Below, piece after piece: positions 15,290 to 23,485 of a DNA stretch of 25,856 nucleotides. How positions within the stretch are numbered: the stretch's first letter is position 1; each line of letters starts with the position of its first letter. The position numbers and the translations under genes were made by a program. The stretch comes from a virus. The stretch covers positions 1-25,856 of the IMG/VR virus record IMGVR_UViG_3300045141_000320, one strand, 5' to 3'. Below the pieces are notes generated by a model. That model had not been told where the DNA came from, ran no database searches, and was given only the letters and a program-made list of their open reading frames with translations.

Positions 15290-15885
15290 GTGTAGACGAA
15301 GTTGTCGGCTACGCCAGTGGCGGAGCTGGAGCCTTTCGGCGTCGTCACGATCACGTCGACGGTGCCGACGGCATGCGCCGGGGACATCGCCGTGATCGTG
15401 TTCGGGCCGACCACGACTACCGCCGTCGCCGCCACGCCGCCGAACGTGACGCCGGTCGCGCCCGTGAAGGCGTTGCCGGAGATCGTGACGGCGGTGCCGC
15501 CAGCCGCGAGGCCCGTGCCGGGGGTCACGCTCCCCACCGACGGCGGCGAGGCAGTGTCCGGATAAGGCGCGCCGGGCGCGATCCCGCCCGTGCGCCCGGC
15601 AAGGCCCGCATAGGGCCCGTAGTCCACGCCGATGTCGGCAAGAACCACCAGCGAAGGCACCATCGCCTGACCCTTGGCGGTCTGGTTGACCGGCGTGTAG
15701 GCGGGGTCGGTGTTCATGGAGCCCGACCTCGCCAAGGAGACGTTGGCGGCGGCGGCGTTGACATCGTTGCCGGTGGCGCCGCCCGACCAGTCGCCGGCCA
15801 CTCCGGGCCCCGTGTAGCGCGGCTTGCCGGCGTTCGGGTTGGCCAGTGTCAGGTCCGCCACTGGCAGCGGGTACCGCTGCGTCAC
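15286..15885 (-). CDS. IPT/TIG-domain virion protein (capsid decoration candidate)
   Basis: A 199-aa protein starting at GTG (15883-15885) with a GTGA overlap to the preceding gene and GAGGG upstream. Residues 1-110 are a Gly/Ala/Pro-rich region with no known motif. Residues 113-198 form an immunoglobulin-like IPT/TIG domain: PSVGSVTPGTGLAAGGTAVTIS, then GNAFTGATGVTFGGVAA, TAVVVVGPNTITAMSPA and GTVDVIVTTPKG follow the family pattern strand by strand. Ig-like domains on phage capsid or tail proteins commonly act as surface decorations that bind carbohydrates weakly. The position between portal and scaffold favours a head-surface role, but this is inference. Confidence 0.8.
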   Translation of the reverse strand: MTQRYPLPVADLTLANPNAGKPRYTGPGVAGDWSGGATGNDVNAAAANVSLARSGSMNTDPAYTPVNQTAKGQAMVPSLVVLADIGVDYGPYAGLAGRTGGIAPGAPYPDTASPPSVGSVTPGTGLAAGGTAVTISGNAFTGATGVTFGGVAATAVVVVGPNTITAMSPAHAVGTVDVIVTTPKGSSSATGVADNFVYT

Positions 15886-16391
15886 AGGGGTGCCCTCGGG
15901 TTCGGCTTGCGGCCCTTGGCGCCCGGCGCGGCCTTGGCCTCATCGCCGGCGACGGGCGGATTGCCGGTCGGGTAGGGGGTCTTGGGACCAATGCCCTGAT
16001 CCTCGATGGTCTCGACCGGCCCCGGGCTCTCCTCGGAGGCTTCGGCAGGCCCGACGCCGGGGACGTTGCCGTCGGAGGCGGCGCCGCCCGCCATGGCGTC
16101 CTTCTCCTGCTCGGTCAGCAAATCTTCGGGCGGAAGGCCGAAGGTCTCGGCGGCAGGGCGCGGCACCGCCGGGCGACTGGGCGAGAGCGTGGTGTTGGCG
16201 GGGTGCTTGGGGTCGTGATCCCGGTTCTCCACATGTCCGGGGTGGGGCTTGTCGGCCGTGTGGGCCTTGGGATCCGGCTTGCTGTCGGTGGTCATGATGG
16301 ATTTCTCCTTCGGTTTGGGCTTTGCCGCCACTTTCCTGACGACGGCGACTTTCGTTCTCGGCTTGGTCTTGGGCTTCAGTCTGGGGACCAT
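15882..16391 (-). CDS. Lys/Pro-rich disordered protein, function unknown
   Basis: A 169-aa product from the first ATG; an inner ATG at 16293-16295 (MTTDSKPDPK) has a better ribosome site (GGAG nine bases upstream) and would give 137 aa. The N-terminal extension is a basic Lys/Arg/Pro/Val stretch (PRLKPKTKPRTKVAVVRKVA), the rest is Pro/Ala/Glu-rich and probably disordered apart from AAETFGLPPEDLLTEQEKDA, a likely short helix. It sits 21 nt after the portal gene. No family is recognised; a DNA- or capsid-binding peptide-like role would fit the basic N-terminus if the longer start is used. Confidence 0.55.
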   Translation of the reverse strand: MVPRLKPKTKPRTKVAVVRKVAAKPKPKEKSIMTTDSKPDPKAHTADKPHPGHVENRDHDPKHPANTTLSPSRPAVPRPAAETFGLPPEDLLTEQEKDAMAGGAASDGNVPGVGPAEASEESPGPVETIEDQGIGPKTPYPTGNPPVAGDEAKAAPGAKGRKPNPRAPL

Positions 16392-16412
16392 GTTTGCGCT
16401 CTCGCGTGTACC

Positions 16413-18878
16413 CTAGTTGGGGGCGCCCATGCCGGGCGGCGACGCCTTGGGCGGTCCCGGAGGCCCGGCGCCGTTGCCGCCGCGCGAGGGCGCGGGCGGC
16501 GGCGCATGGCCGGGGCCTCCGGGAGGGCCACCGGGCGGCGGCGGGGGAGGCGGTGGCTGCATGAGGGCGCCGGTCGGGTCCATCTGCATGTAGGCGCCCA
16601 GCATCTCCTGATAGCCGTCGATGAGGTCGACGACGCCCCTCGAATGACGGACCGGATGCAGCAGCATCTTGATCATCTCAAGCGTGAGGTTGATGATCAT
16701 CGGCGGCGGCAGGATGCGGGTCATGAGCAGGCCCTGCGCCGCCGTAAGCGTCGAGCCGATCACCTGCATGATCTGGGCATTGGCCTCCTTCTCGGTGGCC
16801 TCGTCACTCTCGACGGTGGAGTCGGTCTCGATGTCGATGGAGCAGACCCGCGTGAAATCGTTGCGCAGGATCTGCATCACGGCGGGCGTGACCTCTTCGC
16901 CGGTCATGCGGGTGAGGGTCTCGGCGTCGAAGTTGCGGGCGACGATGTCGGCCTTCATCCGCATCAGGTCGCGGACGAAATTCGAGACGTGTATCTTGAC
17001 GCCGGTCATGCGGCCGGAGCCGATGGTCCCCTTCATGCGCTGCGCGGTGGCCGTTTCGTAAGGGTTGGTCGCGCCCCGCACGATATCGGCGATGCCGATT
17101 ATCTCGTAGATGGCGTTCTTCTGCTGATCGCGAGATACGTACAGTTCCTTGAGGGCGTTGACCCATTCGAGGATGGGGACGAGCCAGATGTGGTTCTGCA
17201 GGCCTCCGGACATAAGATCGACGCCGTCCACCGGCAGGAGCTTGCCGTCGTCGGCGGTGAAGAGGTTCGCGATATCCTTGTTAGCTGCGTTATAGCCTCC
17301 TCTAACCTTGATCTTTGCCGTGAGGTCGGAGATGCGTCGGGAGGTGTCGTCGAGGTCGGCGGCGAGGTGCGCATAGATGTCAAAGAACGCCTTCGGGATC
17401 ATGCTGTCGGTGGAGACGATGGAGCAGATCGGTTTCGGGATCGGGTAGAAACCTTCGAGGCCGAGAACGTCCGGATCTACGCGCAGCGCGCAGCCGCCGC
17501 CCTCGCGGATGATCCACAGCACCTCGCGCGTCGAGCGGCTCCAGATCTCCCAGACCATCGCCTTGCGGACGACGGCGTCCAGCTTCTGCGCGGTCTTCGA
17601 CGGCGGGCCTCCGGCGACGGGCGACTTGGCGGCGCTCTCCTCGGTCCACTTGAGAAGCTCGTGGACCTTGTTGGCCTTGATGTACTCCTGCAGCTTCTGG
17701 CTGTCGCCGAACTCGTCGAGCAGGGCCTGCTCGGAAAAAAGATGCCGGAACGCGACCCACTCGACATCGCCGTGCTGCCGCACCGGGTCGATGAGGAGGT
17801 CCTCCCAGAAAACGTACTCGTCGTCGACGGTCTCCCAGACCTTGGTGTCCTTCATCTGGGGCTCGCCGGTCACGGGGTGCGCCAGCGGGCCGCCCATCAC
17901 CGGATCCTCGACAGGGACCGGCTTGATGACGGGCTTCCAGCGGACGCGGCACACCCCCCTGCCGGGGAGCAGCATGTCGCGCACCGCCGCGATCACGGCG
18001 TCGTGCGAACTCTCGTCGCTGACGACGATTTCGAGCGCCTTCTCCATCACGGCGGCGGCAGTCTCGATGTCCTGCTGGGAGGGCATTCCGGCAGGCATCG
18101 GCGCGGGCTGGGGGACGGTCGAGGGACCAATCGGCTGCTGGGCCGGGCTCTGGAACGGGACCGGTCCGGGCGGGGCCCCGCCCGCCGGGGGTACAGCAGG
18201 CAGGGCCCCTGCTCCCGGCGGCAGCCCCGGAGGCAGTGGTGCCGGGACTACCGGGCTGCCGGGAGGCAGCAGCGGCGTCGGTGCCGCGAGTTCGGGCATC
18301 GGGGGCATCGGGCCCCCGGGCGGAACCGGCGGCGCCGAAGGGGTTCCGGGTCCCATCGGCGGCGGAGGTACACCCGGAGGGCCCGCGCCCGGAAGGAGAG
18401 GCGAAGGCGGGCCTCCCATCCCCGGAGGGGGCGGCGGCTGCATCATCACCATGGGCGGCGGCGGCGGAGGGGCCGGGACCGCCGACTTCTTGACGAAGCG
18501 GCTCTTGACGACGGGGTCGGGCGGCTGCGAGTAGGCCGCCGGGAGCATCACCTCGGTATTGGCGTACAGGATATTGAAATTGGACGACTGCTGCGGCCCG
18601 TAATAGGTCGAGGTGCGGCCGGCCCGGCTCGCCTTGGGGCGGGAGATCGGCAGGTCGCCGCGATACATCTGGACGATCTCGCGGCCCCGGACGCGCCAGT
18701 TCCTCTCGGCGCGCTCGCAGTCGGACAGGGCCCGCTCCCAGAAACTGGTGTCGACATCGCCGGGGACGGTGGTGGTCGCGGCCGCGTTGTCGGGAATATC
18801 GGGCCGCGACGCCTCCGGCGACGTGGGGTCGACGCCCGGGGGGCGCTCTTCGCCCTTGGTGTAGGAGGTCGAGGCCAT
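16413..18878 (-). CDS. Portal protein with proline-rich insertion
   Basis: An 821-aa protein that starts directly after the stop of the previous gene. The N-terminal region contains FWERALSDCERAERNWRVRG and, at 98-128, SNFNILYANTEVMLPAAY with PVVKSRF, typical of podovirus portals. Residues about 134-266 are an inserted Pro/Gly/Met low-complexity block, after which the portal core resumes with AAVMEKALEIVVSDESSHD and LLPGRGVCRVRWKP. The rest (TEKEANAQIMQVIGS and HPVRHSRGVVDLIDGYQEML) fits the stem and crown helices. The final 50 residues are again Pro/Gly-rich. It should form the dodecameric DNA entry ring. Without the insertion it would be about 690 aa, closer to the usual range. A short A+T-richer patch near 17275-17320 interrupts the otherwise GC-rich codon use. 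Confidence 0.88.
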   Translation of the reverse strand: MASTSYTKGEERPPGVDPTSPEASRPDIPDNAAATTTVPGDVDTSFWERALSDCERAERNWRVRGREIVQMYRGDLPISRPKASRAGRTSTYYGPQQSSNFNILYANTEVMLPAAYSQPPDPVVKSRFVKKSAVPAPPPPPPMVMMQPPPPPGMGGPPSPLLPGAGPPGVPPPPMGPGTPSAPPVPPGGPMPPMPELAAPTPLLPPGSPVVPAPLPPGLPPGAGALPAVPPAGGAPPGPVPFQSPAQQPIGPSTVPQPAPMPAGMPSQQDIETAAAVMEKALEIVVSDESSHDAVIAAVRDMLLPGRGVCRVRWKPVIKPVPVEDPVMGGPLAHPVTGEPQMKDTKVWETVDDEYVFWEDLLIDPVRQHGDVEWVAFRHLFSEQALLDEFGDSQKLQEYIKANKVHELLKWTEESAAKSPVAGGPPSKTAQKLDAVVRKAMVWEIWSRSTREVLWIIREGGGCALRVDPDVLGLEGFYPIPKPICSIVSTDSMIPKAFFDIYAHLAADLDDTSRRISDLTAKIKVRGGYNAANKDIANLFTADDGKLLPVDGVDLMSGGLQNHIWLVPILEWVNALKELYVSRDQQKNAIYEIIGIADIVRGATNPYETATAQRMKGTIGSGRMTGVKIHVSNFVRDLMRMKADIVARNFDAETLTRMTGEEVTPAVMQILRNDFTRVCSIDIETDSTVESDEATEKEANAQIMQVIGSTLTAAQGLLMTRILPPPMIINLTLEMIKMLLHPVRHSRGVVDLIDGYQEMLGAYMQMDPTGALMQPPPPPPPPGGPPGGPGHAPPPAPSRGGNGAGPPGPPKASPPGMGAPN

Positions 18879-19298
18879 CTATCTCTTGCCCTTGGGCTTC
18901 CCCGAACTCTTCGGAAGATTGAAGTTGCCCGGCGGCAGGGCGCCCGGGGGCGGCGGCGGCATGCCGCCGGGGGCGGGCGGCGGCAGCGGCACACCTTGCG
19001 GGGGAGGCGGCGGCGGTCCGCCGGGCGGCATCATCGGTGGCGCCTGCGGGGGCGGCGGCATCATCGGGGGCATCTGCGGCTGCTGCGCCAGTTGCGGCGG
19101 GATCTGGTTCGAGCCCATTCCGGCAGTCCCCGGCGGCGGGGGCGGGTTGCCCATGCCGGGCTGGGCCACGGGGGCCTGACCGGGCGGGACGTTGCCCTGC
19201 CGCAGCATCATCTGCGCGAAGGCGTTGCGAAGGGTGTTGCCGGCAGCAGGACTGGCGGCACCCGCGAACGGGTCATCGTATCCAGCAGGCATGGCCAT
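18879..19298 (-). CDS. Proline/glycine-rich low-complexity protein
   Basis: A 139-aa product from the first ATG (19296-19298); the second ATG two codons later (19290-19292) is more likely used because GGGGA lies six bases upstream of it. Residues 1-40 are ordinary sequence (DDPFAGAASPAAGNTLRNAF, then AQMMLRQGNVP). Residues 45-125 are mostly Pro, Gly, Met and Gln in runs such as PPPPQAPPMMPPGG. The C-terminus is basic (SGKPKGKR). Its stop adjoins the portal start. The same kind of sequence appears inside the portal, so the two may have exchanged or co-expanded low-complexity DNA. Function unknown; a packaging or portal accessory is only a guess from position. Confidence 0.6.
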   Translation of the reverse strand: MAMPAGYDDPFAGAASPAAGNTLRNAFAQMMLRQGNVPPGQAPVAQPGMGNPPPPPGTAGMGSNQIPPQLAQQPQMPPMMPPPPQAPPMMPPGGPPPPPPQGVPLPPPAPGGMPPPPPGALPPGNFNLPKSSGKPKGKR

Positions 19299-19338
19299 TC
19301 CCCGTTGGTGTCGTCCCCGGCCGCCATCTGTACCCCCG

Positions 19339-20748
19339 TTATTCGAGCGCGTCGAGCTTGAAAGCGTTCCTGATCAGGAGCGGGTTCATGTCCTCGGTGG
19401 TCTCGGCGCGGGAGCCGAAGGGCCGCGACATGCAGGCGTAGCGGATGTCGTCGACGGCGTGGTCCTCGCCCTCGGTGTCCAGATCCTCCGGGCGGTTCTC
19501 GTCGTGCTGCTGCATCGGCAGCGTCCTGATGCTGTCCCGGCAGTGGTCGACGAAAAACATCATGGGGTCGCCGTCGGGGTCTCCCCGGAGGCGCCAGCGG
19601 ACCTGATCCCAACCACCCATCCGCTTCGCCGTAGAGACACGTGAGTTATCGGCACGCCGGAAGAACACGCCCTGACGTGCAAACGTCTCACCAATGCTCG
19701 GACCTGACACGACTTGGAAAGCAGAAGGGTCCATGACGCCGTAGGCGATGGGCTCGCGGAAGCCCTTGCCGTCGGTCTCGCGCCGAACGACCTCCTTGGC
19801 GACGGCATCGGCGGGGAGCCTGAGCCCCTTGTTGGGTCCCGAGGCCCCGTACCATTCGCGGTACCGGATGATCGCATTCTTCGGCAGCCTCCTCTTGTCG
19901 TGGATGAAATCATCCTGCACGACGACCCACCACCCCAGCGAAAACGGGGAGGCGCTGCCCCAGTCCATGGACCGGAAGCGGGTCCAGTGCAGCGGAATTC
20001 GTGGCGGCGTGATCACGTGAAGCGAGGGGTCGAACTCGGGAAAGAACGCGCCCTCGATGATGTTCCAGTCACCCTCCAGCCACGCCTTGACGAGCGCGGG
20101 GGAGCCCGAGGCCTTGAGCCGGTTGATGTAGTTGGGGTCGTTGCCCAGCAGCGCCGGGTTGTCGTTGATCTTGGCCGGAATGAAAATCCGCACGAGGCCG
20201 GTCTCCAGATCCTTGACCGGCTTGTAGGGCCCGTTGTCGATCACCCAGTTCTTGACCCAGTGATGTCCCGGGCCGCCGGGATTGCACGTCGCACGAAACT
20301 GGCAGCGCGCACCACTCGTCGTCCTCAGCGTAGCAAACAGGCGGAAGATGCCGGTAGAGGAAGCGTACTGCGTCAATTCTTCGACGTAGACACGCGTCAA
20401 ACTCCAGCCCTGATAGTTCATCGCATCGGCATCGTTCTCCAGATACGCCATGTGAAAGACCGCACCGTTGCGGAAGCGGAACTGTTTCTCCTTGTCCTTC
20501 CATTCGGCTGCATCTCCATACATCTGCCGCGCGACATCGATGGTGTCCTTGAGGTCTTCCCTGCTCCTCCGGAGCATCAGGCCCTTGGCGTGCGGCCCCC
20601 AGTCCTCTGCATGACACCAGAATTCGCCCAGCGCCGCGAAGGACTTGCCGCCACCCCGCGCCCCGCCATAGACGACGATGTCGGCGGGGCACGTCAGGAA
20701 ATGATGCTGGGGCCCGGGCTGGGGCTTGAACCCGGTGACGATCTTCAT
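19339..20748 (-). CDS. terL: Terminase large subunit (packaging ATPase-nuclease)
   Basis: A 469-aa protein. The ATPase half shows Walker A GGARGGGKS at 28-36, Walker B with the catalytic acid in VYVEE at 120-124, and the coupling-motif region in FRATCNPGGPGHHWVKNW at 152-169. The nuclease half has the expected acidic residues: D263 in MDWGSASPF, D341 in GVMDPSAF and D434/D435 in HAVDDIRYA. It pumps DNA through the portal and cuts concatemers. The ATG overlaps the small-terminase stop (ATGA). No intein, insertion or truncation is visible, and the length is normal for the family. The packaging mode (pac or cos) cannot be read from this. Confidence 0.95.
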   Translation of the reverse strand: MKIVTGFKPQPGPQHHFLTCPADIVVYGGARGGGKSFAALGEFWCHAEDWGPHAKGLMLRRSREDLKDTIDVARQMYGDAAEWKDKEKQFRFRNGAVFHMAYLENDADAMNYQGWSLTRVYVEELTQYASSTGIFRLFATLRTTSGARCQFRATCNPGGPGHHWVKNWVIDNGPYKPVKDLETGLVRIFIPAKINDNPALLGNDPNYINRLKASGSPALVKAWLEGDWNIIEGAFFPEFDPSLHVITPPRIPLHWTRFRSMDWGSASPFSLGWWVVVQDDFIHDKRRLPKNAIIRYREWYGASGPNKGLRLPADAVAKEVVRRETDGKGFREPIAYGVMDPSAFQVVSGPSIGETFARQGVFFRRADNSRVSTAKRMGGWDQVRWRLRGDPDGDPMMFFVDHCRDSIRTLPMQQHDENRPEDLDTEGEDHAVDDIRYACMSRPFGSRAETTEDMNPLLIRNAFKLDALE

Positions 20749-21719
20749 CCGAACAAATCCTTCATCTCCGCCTTCAGCTTTCGGGCCTTGCGCTTCTCGG
20801 CACCGCTCTTTTCCCGTTTTTTAACCGGTACCCTTTTCGTTTCGGCGGGGGACCCTTTTTTGGACAGGCCGGGGTGTCCGGGCCCTAATAGACCTGCGCG
20901 CCCGCGTCGGTGGAGTGTCTCAGTTACCGGGCCGACTGGGGCCCCGTTTTCGGATCGCCCGCCGGTGGCCAAGCCTTTGAAATCGTTGGGGAATTTCCCT
21001 TCCAAGGGCTCGAGCCCCGAAGGCCCGAAGGCCTCGGGCCCTGAGGGCTCGGCGCCTAACCAATTGATATCATTAGGAAATTTAGCTTCAAGCCCCAATG
21101 GGGCGGCGGGCGCGCCGGGCGAGGGCGCCAACCCCGCCGGATCGCCCGGGCCCGAAGCCTCAGGGCCCGAAGCCTCAGGGCCCGAAGCCTCAGGGCCCGA
21201 AACGACTACCGCGTCGACAACCGGGCCTTGGGGGCTCGGCAGGAGCGGAAGCGTATCAACCCATGAGGCCAAGGCTTGCTCGCTCGGCGCGTCCGGATCG
21301 CGTGACGGCCGCCTGATCACCTCCAGCGTCGCCTTGTCCGTCACGTGGCCGTAAAGCCTCGCAAGGCTAAAGGCCGCGTTGTGCGCCGCGTTGTACTCGC
21401 CTTCGCTATGGGCGCCAGCAAACACGCGCTGGAGCATGTCCGTGACCTCCGCCAATGTCACAACGCCTTGCGTCCGCCTTGCCTCAAGTATCGCGGTCGC
21501 CCTCACCTGTATTCGAGGCAACTGAAAAAGCTTGTATGGCGCCTCTCTATGGCTCGATTTGAAACCCGCCCTTGAGTAGGCAACACCCAATGCCAGACCA
21601 TCGCATACCATGCGAATAAATTGTTCCTCTTGAGCATCCCTCAAATCAGTACCCAAAGACTTCACCGGGTGCCGTTCCGTATTGCGTCGCAGCCCTCCTG
21701 AAATCAGTGCACCAGCCAT
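20745..21719 (-). CDS. Terminase small subunit with long low-complexity tail
   Basis: A 324-aa product from the ATG at 21717-21719, chosen because GAGGTGG lies five bases upstream; an in-frame GTG at 21782 lacks this. Residues 28-125 resemble small terminases: EEQFIRMVCDGLALGVAYSR plus AGF, LPRIQVRATAILEARR and a helical region, consistent with a DNA-recognising helix-turn-helix. From 173 on the protein is unusual: GPEAS repeated three times, a duplicated motif (LEAKFPNDINWL at 210-221 and LEGKFPNDFKGL at 239-250) and a basic tail (VPVKKREKSGAEKRKARKLK). Small terminases are usually 140-220 aa, so this tail is extra. The duplicated KFPND motif may be a peptide ligand for the large subunit or portal. 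It is the first gene of the leftward operon. Confidence 0.75.
   Translation of the reverse strand: MAGALISGGLRRNTERHPVKSLGTDLRDAQEEQFIRMVCDGLALGVAYSRAGFKSSHREAPYKLFQLPRIQVRATAILEARRTQGVVTLAEVTDMLQRVFAGAHSEGEYNAAHNAAFSLARLYGHVTDKATLEVIRRPSRDPDAPSEQALASWVDTLPLLPSPQGPVVDAVVVSGPEASGPEASGPEASGPGDPAGLAPSPGAPAAPLGLEAKFPNDINWLGAEPSGPEAFGPSGLEPLEGKFPNDFKGLATGGRSENGAPVGPVTETLHRRGRAGLLGPGHPGLSKKGSPAETKRVPVKKREKSGAEKRKARKLKAEMKDLFG
21148..21201. repeat. 15-bp tandem repeat, three full copies plus a partial
   Basis: The unit gggcccgaagcctca occurs at 21148, 21163 and 21178, followed by gggcccgaa at 21193. On the minus strand it encodes the GPEAS repeats of the small terminase tail. Each unit contains the palindrome gggccc. 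Confidence 0.9.
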
Positions 21720-22008
21720 AGGTTCCACCTCATGCGAAATGTTGGGAGTTGACCATACAACCCCTCCGCGAAACCCTATCACATCACACTTGAGAACAAA
21801 ACACGAAAACGTCGCCTGTGCGTTATTTTCGAGAAAACGATATCGGGTACCGGGCCCTCGAAAGGCCCCTCAGCGGGCCTTAGAATTGATCCTAGAGGCC
21901 ATCGAGGGTTTGGGCCTCAAACCCTTTTATCGTTGACACTCAAACCCCGACTATGCGAAAAGCGAGGCTCGGCCCTAACCACAAACCCTGAAACAGGAAT
22001 AAAAACCC
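21720..22008. promoter_or_regulatory. Divergent control region between virion operon and AAA+/VWA genes
   Basis: This 289-bp spacer separates leftward and rightward transcription and is more A+T-rich than the coding DNA around it. GAAAACG occurs at 21805-21811 and 21833-21839 (period 28 bp) with an imperfect inverted copy CGTTATTTTC at 21821-21830, an arrangement that could bind a regulator. A 7-bp stem lies at 21862-21881 (AAGGCCC/GGGCCTT). A perfect TTGACA is at 21933-21938, but no good -10 hexamer follows at 16-18 bp (the nearest TATGCG is only 13 bp away), so the promoter is not settled. AGGA at 21995-21998 is the ribosome site of the rightward gene, and GAGGTGG near 21725 that of the small terminase. 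Confidence 0.5.
21905..21928 (+). other. Terminator-like hairpin in the divergent spacer
   Basis: An 8-bp stem (AGGGTTTG at 21905-21912, CAAACCCT at 21918-21925) with a 5-nt loop is followed by a T run at 21925-21928. In the plus direction it has the shape of a weak intrinsic terminator, yet no plus-strand gene precedes it. It could shield the rightward genes from stray transcription or act as an attenuator if the promoter lies upstream. Confidence 0.5.
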
Positions 22009-23466
22009 ATGCTTACCATCAATACCCAAATCCCGACCGCCGCCCGTGGCCAAGTGCGTTCGTTGGTCAAGGCGCATGCTCTCTGGCCCGCCTTCCTAGT
22101 TGAAAAGGGCCTGATCAGCGCCAGCGCACGCAATGCCGATTTGATCGAGTTTGCCTTGAGGCATCCTAGCCTCGCCGCGCAGATCGAAGCCGTTCTAAAC
22201 CTCTCCCCTGTCGACGCGCCGACCGATACTCCCGAAACCATGATGGAAGATGAAACGATGATCGAACAACCCGCAACCGAAACCGGCTTTGCACTGGACA
22301 GCGTATTGGCAGGCGTCGACCAATTTTTGGCGCCGCTCGTTCGAAGCGAACTAAGCAAGGCCCTTGGGCCTGTCATCGCTGCAGCCAACAAGGGCCCTGT
22401 GGAAATTGAGCGCATTGTTGAGGTCGAGCGTGTGGTGGAAGTTGCTCCGGGCGAGGCCCCGCGCGTTGTGCTGCCGAAAGCGCGCCGCGACAAAAAGACT
22501 ACCTTCCGAAGCCTGTTTCCGTCGCGCGCAAAGGGCGCATGGCTGGACGCGCCGATAACGCTTTGGTCGGGCGTCGCGTCGCCTGCGGCCGATCCTTTTT
22601 ACGTAGTGGACAACCATCAAATGGCGCTCCTGATCACAGCTATGGAACGCGGCACCAACGTATGGCTTGCGGGCCCTGCGGGCACGGGCAAATCGACCAT
22701 GCCGGAACAGGCCGCTGCGGCCTTGGGGAGGCCCTTCGTAAAAATCGGCATGACGCGGCAGACCGAAGTTGAAAGCCTTGTCGGCGGCATGGGCCTGCGC
22801 AACGGCGCCACCGTTTGGGAAGATGGCGCGCTTGTTAAGGCGATGCGGCAGCCGGGCATGATTGTGTTGATCGATGAGCTAACCATCGCGCCTGCAGGCG
22901 TGCAGGCGATCATTCAGCTTGTCGCCGACGATCACCGATCGCTCACCTTGCCTACGGGCGAGGTCGTCAAGGCAGCCGACGGCGTTGTGTTCGTCGTCGC
23001 CGACAACACCACCGGCGCAGGCGATGAAGGTGGATTGTACGCGGGCACCAACATCTCCAATGCTGCGCTTGTGACACGGTTCAAGCGCATGATCATTGTC
23101 GACTACCTGTCACCGCAAAAAGAAGCTGAGGCCCTCGCCAACCATACCGCGTGCCCGTTGCCTGCGGCGAGGCATCTTGCGGACTTCGTGGCGCAGGCGC
23201 GTCGCCTTCCTGCGCTGCAGGGCGTCGTCGTTTCACTGCGGCAAATGGTTGGTTTCGTGCAGTGCGTGCAGGACGGTTTTAGCGCCAAGGACGCCTTCAC
23301 GACTGCGATTTCGTCGCGCATGCCCGCGACCGAAAAGGCCGCGATTGAGGCCCTCGCCATCCTGTCATGGGCCGAAGCCTTCGAAGCCTTGGTTCACAAC
23401 AAGCCCGTGCCCGCGCAGCCCTCCGATAGCGCGGCCGCGCACGCCTTCGCCGATACGCAATTCTGA
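22009..23466 (+). CDS. MoxR/CobS-like AAA+ ATPase
   Basis: A 485-aa protein with AGGA ten bases before the ATG. Residues 1-170 are a helical N-terminal region with an acidic linker and a Val/Glu-rich segment (EIERIVEVERVVEV at 132-145). The AAA+ core follows: Walker A GPAGTGKST at 222-230, the pre-Walker B strand region with GGMGLRNG, Walker B MIVLIDEL at 284-291 (D289, E290), sensor 1 VVADN with N333, and an arginine-finger-like ALVTRFKR at 354-361. This architecture belongs to the MoxR/CobS group, whose members pair with VWA proteins to remodel clients or, in aerobic cobalt chelatase, to drive metal insertion with CobT and CobN. The VWA partner is encoded next door. No CobN is present in the window, so a generic chaperone role is at least as likely as chelation. 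Confidence 0.85.
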   Translation: MLTINTQIPTAARGQVRSLVKAHALWPAFLVEKGLISASARNADLIEFALRHPSLAAQIEAVLNLSPVDAPTDTPETMMEDETMIEQPATETGFALDSVLAGVDQFLAPLVRSELSKALGPVIAAANKGPVEIERIVEVERVVEVAPGEAPRVVLPKARRDKKTTFRSLFPSRAKGAWLDAPITLWSGVASPAADPFYVVDNHQMALLITAMERGTNVWLAGPAGTGKSTMPEQAAAALGRPFVKIGMTRQTEVESLVGGMGLRNGATVWEDGALVKAMRQPGMIVLIDELTIAPAGVQAIIQLVADDHRSLTLPTGEVVKAADGVVFVVADNTTGAGDEGGLYAGTNISNAALVTRFKRMIIVDYLSPQKEAEALANHTACPLPAARHLADFVAQARRLPALQGVVVSLRQMVGFVQCVQDGFSAKDAFTTAISSRMPATEKAAIEALAILSWAEAFEALVHNKPVPAQPSDSAAAHAFADTQF

Positions 23467-23485
23467 TTTGAAAGGGGTATGAACC

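Noticed and set aside
15846-19361. A 1171-codon plus-strand open frame opposite the portal region
   Set aside because: It is antisense to four well-supported minus-strand genes, its product is Arg/Gly/His-rich without any motif, and long antisense frames are expected in very GC-rich DNA where stops are rare.
21720-21782. N-terminal extension of the small terminase from GTG 21782
   Set aside because: The ATG at 21717-21719 has a strong GAGGTGG site at proper spacing, and the extension has no family resemblance.
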